Source of the DNA: Gnetum montanum | Lineage: Eukaryota > Streptophyta > Gnetopsida > Gnetales > Gnetaceae | Direction: 5' to 3' | Length of the DNA stretch: 64,000 nt | Assembly: GCA_015680685.1 (NCBI GenBank) | Contig: MNCI01018064.1 | Coordinates: forward strand, 370,369-434,368 | Part shown: positions 58,367 to 64,000 of the stretch, in pieces | Position numbering within the stretch: position 1 is the first letter of the stretch | How the letters are laid out: every line of letters begins with the position of its first letter | The notes under the pieces: model-generated | The model's input: the letters and a program-made list of their open reading frames with translations, nothing else | Told to the model about the DNA's origin: nothing | Database searches by the model: none | Position numbers and translations under genes: made by a program

Positions 58367-61203
58367 TCAAATGATCCTAGGCAATGGGGATTTCTGAAGC
58401 TCCAAGGGACCTTCTTCTGCTTTGGGTGTATGTGGTGGTTGAGGTGGTTGTGGTTGTCCTACAATAGTTGCAACTTCTAGTGGAAGATAGAAGGCATCCA
58501 ACAGTGCCTTCATCTTCTCCTTCTTACTCTTGGGATTGTTCATGGTCCATGCTGCATCATGAATGTGGGCTGGTGTGGGAACATCCCAAGGATAGTACAT
58601 TGCTAGGAAAATCTCCTTTGTAGTAACAAACCAAGAAGCAAAACATTTAGGTTCAACATCAAACACCTTTACTACATTCTACAACTCCTAGTAGTCACTC
58701 ATTCTCCTAGCTAGGTTCTCAGCTGTAGACCATTGATAGGTGAAGTGCTACTTGAGAACATCAAGTTTTGCATTTGCCACCTCAAGCTTCTACTTAGTGT
58801 CTTTATGATACTAAACTATACTTCATACAACAAGTGTGAACTAGCCACATGTTTCTCCAATTTATATTGTGGGCATTCAATAGTCAACATTGCCAAATTT
58901 TCATAACAAAGATTAGTAAGATTCATGTACTCCATCATCTCCTCGATTTGCAACTCCTTCATGTGAATCTCTACCTTATTGTAGTCATTGAGTCCATCAA
59001 AGATAGGCTGGTAGACATCACCTCCTTCTTTGAGTTGCTAGAGGGCCTCATTATGTTTTTTCTTTGCCATCTAAATATGTTTCTCATTAATTTATTTTTG
59101 CAAATCAACATGATCTTTGTATTCATCTTTTACTCTCTCAAACTTGAGAGCCTCATTTTTCTAAATGGATACCTCTATTGTAGATTTCTGGCGAAGGCCC
59201 TAAACTTCCTCCATGGAGAGATTTCTATTTTCAGCTGCCAATCTCCTTACTTCATTATTTACTCTGGCTAGCTACTCATATTGTTGATGGATGAAATCTT
59301 ACGTTTTCTACTTCTACACATCAACATTTTGCAAGCGATGATTTTCTATGGTCAAAGATAAGGTCTTTTGGATATTATGCATGGTGACATCGGCCAAGGA
59401 CCAATCAATGACCACCATTTCCTTGGTGTTCTTAGCCTTTTTGAGTTTGTCCTAAAGCTATTTAAAAGCTTCATCATGTGTCAATGCATGCTTGAGAAAC
59501 ACAAGTTCAACAAGGTGGACTCTTAGTTTAACAACCTCTATAGCCAAGCATTGGTTGTGAGATTGGGTTGTTTCGAGTTGCTCCTCCATGATAATGCATT
59601 TTCCTCTTACTTCCAACAACTCTAACTGGGTTGTAGTGATTGTATTTGGAAGGTCAAATACATTTGAAATTAATTGCCTAATTCCCACCAGTCAATCCAA
59701 CAACTTCTCATGTTAGGTTATGCTTAATCTACCACTAATTGTTTATGTAGATGTTTGCACATCTCTAAGTGCAAAAATGTTTGGTATAGATGCTATAGGT
59801 GCATTTAATGCCTTGGCAATTCTATCAACAATCACCTCTACTGTTGTCTCTTGTCCATGGTGCTACATCACCAAGATAATTACCCCCTCATCCTTCTCCA
59901 AATGCACTGAAAAGGTAGTAGCATTCACAAATATTTCTAGGAATTGTTGTTGTTGTGAGAGAGATATCAGTACCTCTTAAGTGCTAAGATTCAATCTCAT
60001 GATAACTGCATTCTTTGGGCTAAGAAAATTGGTTCACCTTCATCCATTTGGCTAATAGTTTGATCCAATTTGTTGAGGTGACTCATCTTTGGGAAATACA
60101 TTAAAGGTTTTCCATTACTCATTCCTACTTGTTGCTCCTACGCACATAAGAGCTACTCATGGATCTTGCGCATTTGTTTAAGAGTAGTGTAAGACTTCAG
60201 TGTTTTTTTATCAGTGGGTGGTGGAGGTGGTGGTTATTGCTTCTCTCCCTTGGTTGTGGCAAGGGTCTTGTATTTTATCATTTTTCCCAAGAGGAAAAAG
60301 GAGCATGCATAATTGCATGTTGGCATAGTGAACAATTTCTATCCTTTTGCAAAGTTTTCTAATGAGGTAAGGAAAGGACATGAACTTACTTCCATATTTG
60401 TTTTTCTTAAATCACTTTTCTATCTCCAGATAGATTAGCTATGGAAGGTTCACAAATAAGTTTTCACTCAGAGCAACACACACATAGGTGGAAAATGTAG
60501 CCACCTTACTAGGGCTCACCATCGGATTAATGTGATAGGCCACTATCTTGAAATATACACACTTCACTAGCATGAGTGCACCATACTCATTGTAGACCAC
60601 TTCATAACACCATTGGATCCACTTCTTCATTATCTCTGGGTCTGCTTGTATGGAGATCATTGACCAATTTGTTTTAATATTAGGCAACCCAAGGGCTTGT
60701 GTAATGTCCTCCACCAAGTAAGACATCTAAATGTCCTTGATCTTTATGGTGGTTGCCACCTACCTACCGTTCCAGAAGAGATATGTCTCTTCGATGTACC
60801 ATTTCCCACTAGAAGTGATGATTGGCCACATAGGAGAGTTCTGCAACTGTGTCTTGATGTCTACTAGAGTATGTTCTAAGAATGATCCAAAGTTCAATTC
60901 TTGGATAAATAAACATTGGATGTCACAAGGCTTGATCTAATTAAGGAAAGATTAACTTAATGTGATCTCAAATATTGGCATAGATCTTGGCACCTCATCT
61001 TGATGGGATTATTCAATTACAAACGCTTCATTGAGAATTTGTTAGACAAATTTCACTTTGAGCTTCCCCTAAAGAGGTCCTATCACATGAGTTTTTGCTG
61101 CATATTCCTGTGCTTGTTCTTACTTATCTCTTCAAGCTCTAAGTCATTTGTCCCTTGGTTGGTATGGTCCTCCTTCCTTTGGGTGTTTTAGTCTAGGTGC
61201 CAT
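58367..61203 (-). pseudogene. Extra ORF of element G (about 945 codons), broken
   Basis: Homologue of 29798-32632 in B, and the same length (2837 versus 2835 nt) between the first ATG and the stop. The N-terminal third (60439-60726) has ITQALGLPNIKTNWS, WIQWCYEVVYNEYGAL and LVKCVYFKIVAYHINP. The middle (59458-59688) has LELLEVRGKCIIMEEQLETT and LAIEVVKLRVHLVEL, typical of coiled coil. The C-terminal part (58367-58666) has EIFLAMYYPWDVPTPAHIHD, a KKEKMKALLDAFYLP segment and a Pro-rich end QPQPPQPPHTPKAEE. No membrane segment. The N-terminal block faintly resembles the 'putative plant transposon protein' domain; I cannot verify that. Function unknown. Confidence 0.75.
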
Positions 61204-62221
61204 CTTTAATCATAACATGACCAATGATTAGCACTTAATGTGTAACTTTGAAACATTTGGAATATCTTATCTCTTGGGGTAGTTACACTTGGCTAAGTTA
61301 TGATCATGGTCAATTTGATTATTTTAATATTATTTTATTATTATCTAATTAAGTAGGTTACTAGAGTGTGTTGGAAGGGTTTAACTCTCATTACTAAGTA
61401 TTTTAATATTATTGCTTCATTAAACCCATGGGGGAGTTAGAAAATTTACAAAAAATTTGGTCATTAAAAACCTAGCCAATCATCACTTCCAATGGTACAT
61501 GGAAGAGACATATCTCTTCTAGAATGGTACGTGGGTGGAAGCCACTGTGAAGATCAAGGTCATTCACATGTCCTACTTAGTAGAGTTTTGCAACTGTGTC
61601 TTGACTTCTACTGGAGCATGTTCTAAGAATGGTCCAAAGTTCAATTCTTGGAGAATTTAACATTGGATGTCACGAGGCTTGATCTAATCAAGGTAGGCTT
61701 GAGTTAATGTGACCTCAAGTCTTGGCACCAATCCTAGCATCTCATCTCAATGGGATTGTTTTGTTAAGGTCACTTCCTTTGGAATTTTTCAAATATATTC
61801 CACTTTGGACTCCTTCCAAAGAGGTCCATCACATGAGTTTCTGCTACCTTTTCTTGGGCTTGTTCTTGTTGATCTCTTCCAAGTTTAGGTCATTTATCCC
61901 TTAGTTGGTATGGTCCTCCTTCCTATGGGTGTTTTAGTCTAGGTGTCATCTATAATCACAACATGGCCAATGATTGGCACTTAATGTGTAACTTTGAAAC
62001 ATTTAGAATACCTTATCTCTTAGGGTAGTTACACTTGGCTAAGTTGTGATCATGGCTAGTTTGATTATTTTAATATTATTTTTTTATTATTGGGTTAAAT
62101 AGGTTACCAAAGTGTGTTGGAAGGCTTTAACTTTCATTACTTAGTATTTTAATATTATTGATTCATTAAACCCATGGGGAAGTTAGAAAATTTATAGAAA
62201 ATTTGGTTGTTGAAAACCTAA
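60725..62221 (-). repeat. Local X-Y-inverted X-Y duplication in element G
   Basis: Segment Y (60836-61474) recurs in direct orientation at 61583-62221. Segment X (60725-60835), which adjoins the first Y, recurs between them at 61475-61582 but inverted. As a result there are two copies of the ORF start, at 61203-61201 and 61949-61947. Divergence between the copies shows the event is not recent. Confidence 0.8.
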
Positions 62222-62251
62222 GGTTTGTGGTCCCTACAACATAGAGTGTAC
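61950..62251 (-). other. Putative 5'-UTR intron of the extra ORF (element G)
   Basis: Donor AGAG|GTACAC at 62251 and acceptor TTGTGATTATAG| just before the ATG at 61949. Length 302 bp, against 307 in B. The flanking sequence (CTGCAGCTTCTAGAG, then GGGACCACAAACCTTAGG) aligns with B around 29475-29525. Confidence 0.55.
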
Positions 62252-62394
62252 CTCTAGAAGCTGCAGGATTAAAGAATGGAGTGAATTAGGCAAATGGTTT
62301 GAAAGTTATAGGCTTTGAAATGTTTTGAGCTCTAAAAAATTACAAAAACTCCCCTTACATTTGAAGCAAATGGAAAAAAATTCCTATGTGGTGG

Positions 62395-62490
62395 TTGCTA
62401 TATATAGAATTTTTCCCATGCATCAACTAGGCCTTGTTAATGGGGCCTAATTGACACAGTCAACTACATCGATGGGGCCTAGTCTACACA
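62395..62490 (-). promoter_or_regulatory. Internal LTR-like promoter (element G)
   Basis: On the minus strand GACTAGGCCCCATCGATGTA (62464-62483) and TTAGGCCCCATTAAC are followed by TTCTATATATAGC, with the TATA box at about 62398-62406. Same order and similar distances to the ORF as in B. Confidence 0.6.
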
Positions 62491-64000
62491 ACTATTTATC
62501 ATAGTTGACCAAGTCAAAATTCAAAAAATACAAAGAGTTTTTGAGTGAAATTGGAATCAAATGAAAGCCCAAGAAGCCAAGAACATAATGAGATGCATGA
62601 AGAGGACTTGATATTTCACAAAAGATGGAGATTGATTGGAGAAATGCCTTGAGGAGCACATAGTTGGATGCAACCAAATGAGGAATGCAAAAGATTTGAT
62701 TTCCAAAATTCCTAAGGATAAGGGACTTAACTATCCCAACCAAGAGACATGTAAGTGGGTCCTCCCCATAGTAGGTTCATGCCCTATTTGCTCTTACATA
62801 ACCTCAACTAAGGAGTCCATGGGTCCCACAGTTGATTAATGGTTACGAAAAGTTAAGGATCAAATTTAGAAGAATCCATCTAAGAATTTTAACATATAAA
62901 ACTAGGACATTAAGCAAAACATGAAAAGTAGTAGTGAGATGAGTTATAGAAAGCATTGATGGATGAGAGAGGAAGTGGAATGAAATTCATAATCATGGTC
63001 ACACGAAGTCCCTTGTGGATTTTATGGTTAAATAACCTAATAAAGTTCATCCTTAATCCAGATCAAAATCAAGCATCTTCAATGACTTGCATCACTACTC
63101 TAAGACCAGACCATCCTCTCAAAACACAAGAATTATCCCCTAGATCAAACACCATTTCATATTTAAGAAAAGAAAATCATGAAGTGAGAAAGGGCCTTAG
63201 TTAAAGGAGACCTTTAGGCATTGGTAACATGTCTTTCTAGTCCCATAACTAGTGTTTAGAGCCTATTTATTTTATCTAAAGTGTATTCTTTGAATTCCCA
63301 TCATAGGTTTGTTTTTAATTTTATGTTTTTATGAGTTTTTGAATGGGAACCACACCATGCAAATATTTATTTAACTTACTGTTATTGGTCAACACAAAAC
63401 AATAATAAGTCCATGAAAACACTCATGCACCCAAGTGAGTAGAGAGGCATAAAAAATACCAAATCCCCTTGTAGTCACATCTTATTGAAACCTTTGAATC
63501 CTTCCCAAGTTTGGAAACTGCTAAGGTCACATGTTTAGTAAAGTTTCATTAATGAAAAGGGACTTCATATTTCAAAAATAAGGAAAACTATAGAGTTTGT
63601 GGATGGGTGGATGATGTGGCCTCACTACCTATTCCATGAAGAAGAAACTTTGTCTTAGTTATTAGTCATTAAAATTCAAAATGGAAACCAAAAATTAGCA
63701 ATCAAAAAACGTTAGGTATAAACCACCATTGGTAAGCAGTTATAGCATGACTATGTCCTATTGGCAACAAAGCAATTTTATTACAAAACAAGGAAAATTC
63801 ACACCAAGATAAAGGAAAATATAAAATAAATTGTAAAATATTTAAGAAAAGTAAAACATACTAATGATGTTGTAAAGCAACAATTTGGAAAAATAACAAA
63901 GTGCAAAACAAAAAGGTATAAACACAAAGAAATTGTAAAACAAAAAAAGTGTAAAATAAAAAAATAGAAAAATTGAGGAGCTACTTATATGAATAGCACA
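62491..64000 (-). other. Conserved spacer and T-rich tract of element G
   Basis: Non-coding. Complements of the conserved blocks lie at 63190-63300 (GGGACTAGAAAGACATGTTACC; CCATAACTAGTGTTTAG), 63345-63365 (CACACCATGCAAAT) and 63463-63482. The A-rich (coding-strand T-rich) tract is at 63770-63990. Pol would follow to the right. Confidence 0.7.

Larger units (their letters stand above)
57681..64000 (-). mobile_element. Element G: 3' half of a B-type Ty3 element
   Basis: Minus strand: the right part of the 3' LTR, purine tract 58108-58120, extra ORF 58367-61203, a local rearrangement (60725-62221), the putative intron and promoter (61950-62485), and the conserved spacer with T-rich tract to 64000. 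Gag-pol would lie beyond the right end of the window. The other LTR piece is at 47584-47866. Confidence 0.85.

Noticed and set aside
1-64000. tRNA or rRNA genes
   Set aside because: No cloverleaf-like B-box (GGTTCGANNCC) or ribosomal sequence was noticed; the tRNA-Asp matches are primer sites only. A tRNAscan run would be decisive.

Overview
This window looks like nuclear DNA from a seed plant, most likely a gymnosperm (inferred). It is AT-rich and almost entirely nested, decayed LTR retrotransposons and LINE fragments. It holds one intact-looking host gene, an intronless germin-like protein gene. No species can be assigned from the sequence alone. There is one assembly gap of 210 Ns (47867-48076) and a single N at 48121.

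Layout. Copies are lettered here only for cross-reference. E (1-3750, minus): Ty3 element with gag but no pol; its 3' end lies left of the window. 3833-6640: 3' part of an unrelated Ty3 pol plus C-rich sequence. 6644-8225: decayed RTE-type LINE. 9882-11069: germin-like gene. 11070-14287: non-coding DNA with simple and tandem repeats. C (14288-15304 and 33755-38093, plus): a second pol-less Ty3 copy, split at its gag start codon by B. B (15305-33753, plus): complete but mutated Ty3 element with gag-pro-RT-RNaseH-integrase and a long extra ORF after pol. B is itself split inside RNase H by a Ty1/copia element, H (20864-26047, minus, TSD AATTA). 38600-40140: LINE and copia fragments. D (about 40410-45490, plus): third pol-less copy, ending in an LTR in the wrong orientation (45491-46304). 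46305-47580: LINE fragment. F (48077-57680, minus): Ty3 element with all pol domains, inserted in the 3' LTR of G. G (47584-47866 and 57681 to beyond 64000, minus): carries the same extra ORF as B.

B, C, D, E, F and G are one superfamily. Their LTRs run TGATG...CATCA, the primer-binding site matches plant tRNA-Asp, and the LTR promoters contain GATATC/AATATT or CCCCATCGATG repeats before a TATA box. They also share an unusual gag motif and a long non-coding block after pol. In B and G the extra ORF (about 945 codons) is preceded by an LTR-like promoter with its own TATA box and by a putative 302-307 bp 5'-UTR intron whose acceptor lies directly before the ATG. This arrangement, and the pol-less C/D/E lineage with a different gag N-terminus, are the most novel things in the window. 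Every retroelement ORF carries stops or frameshifts, so none appears able to move today.
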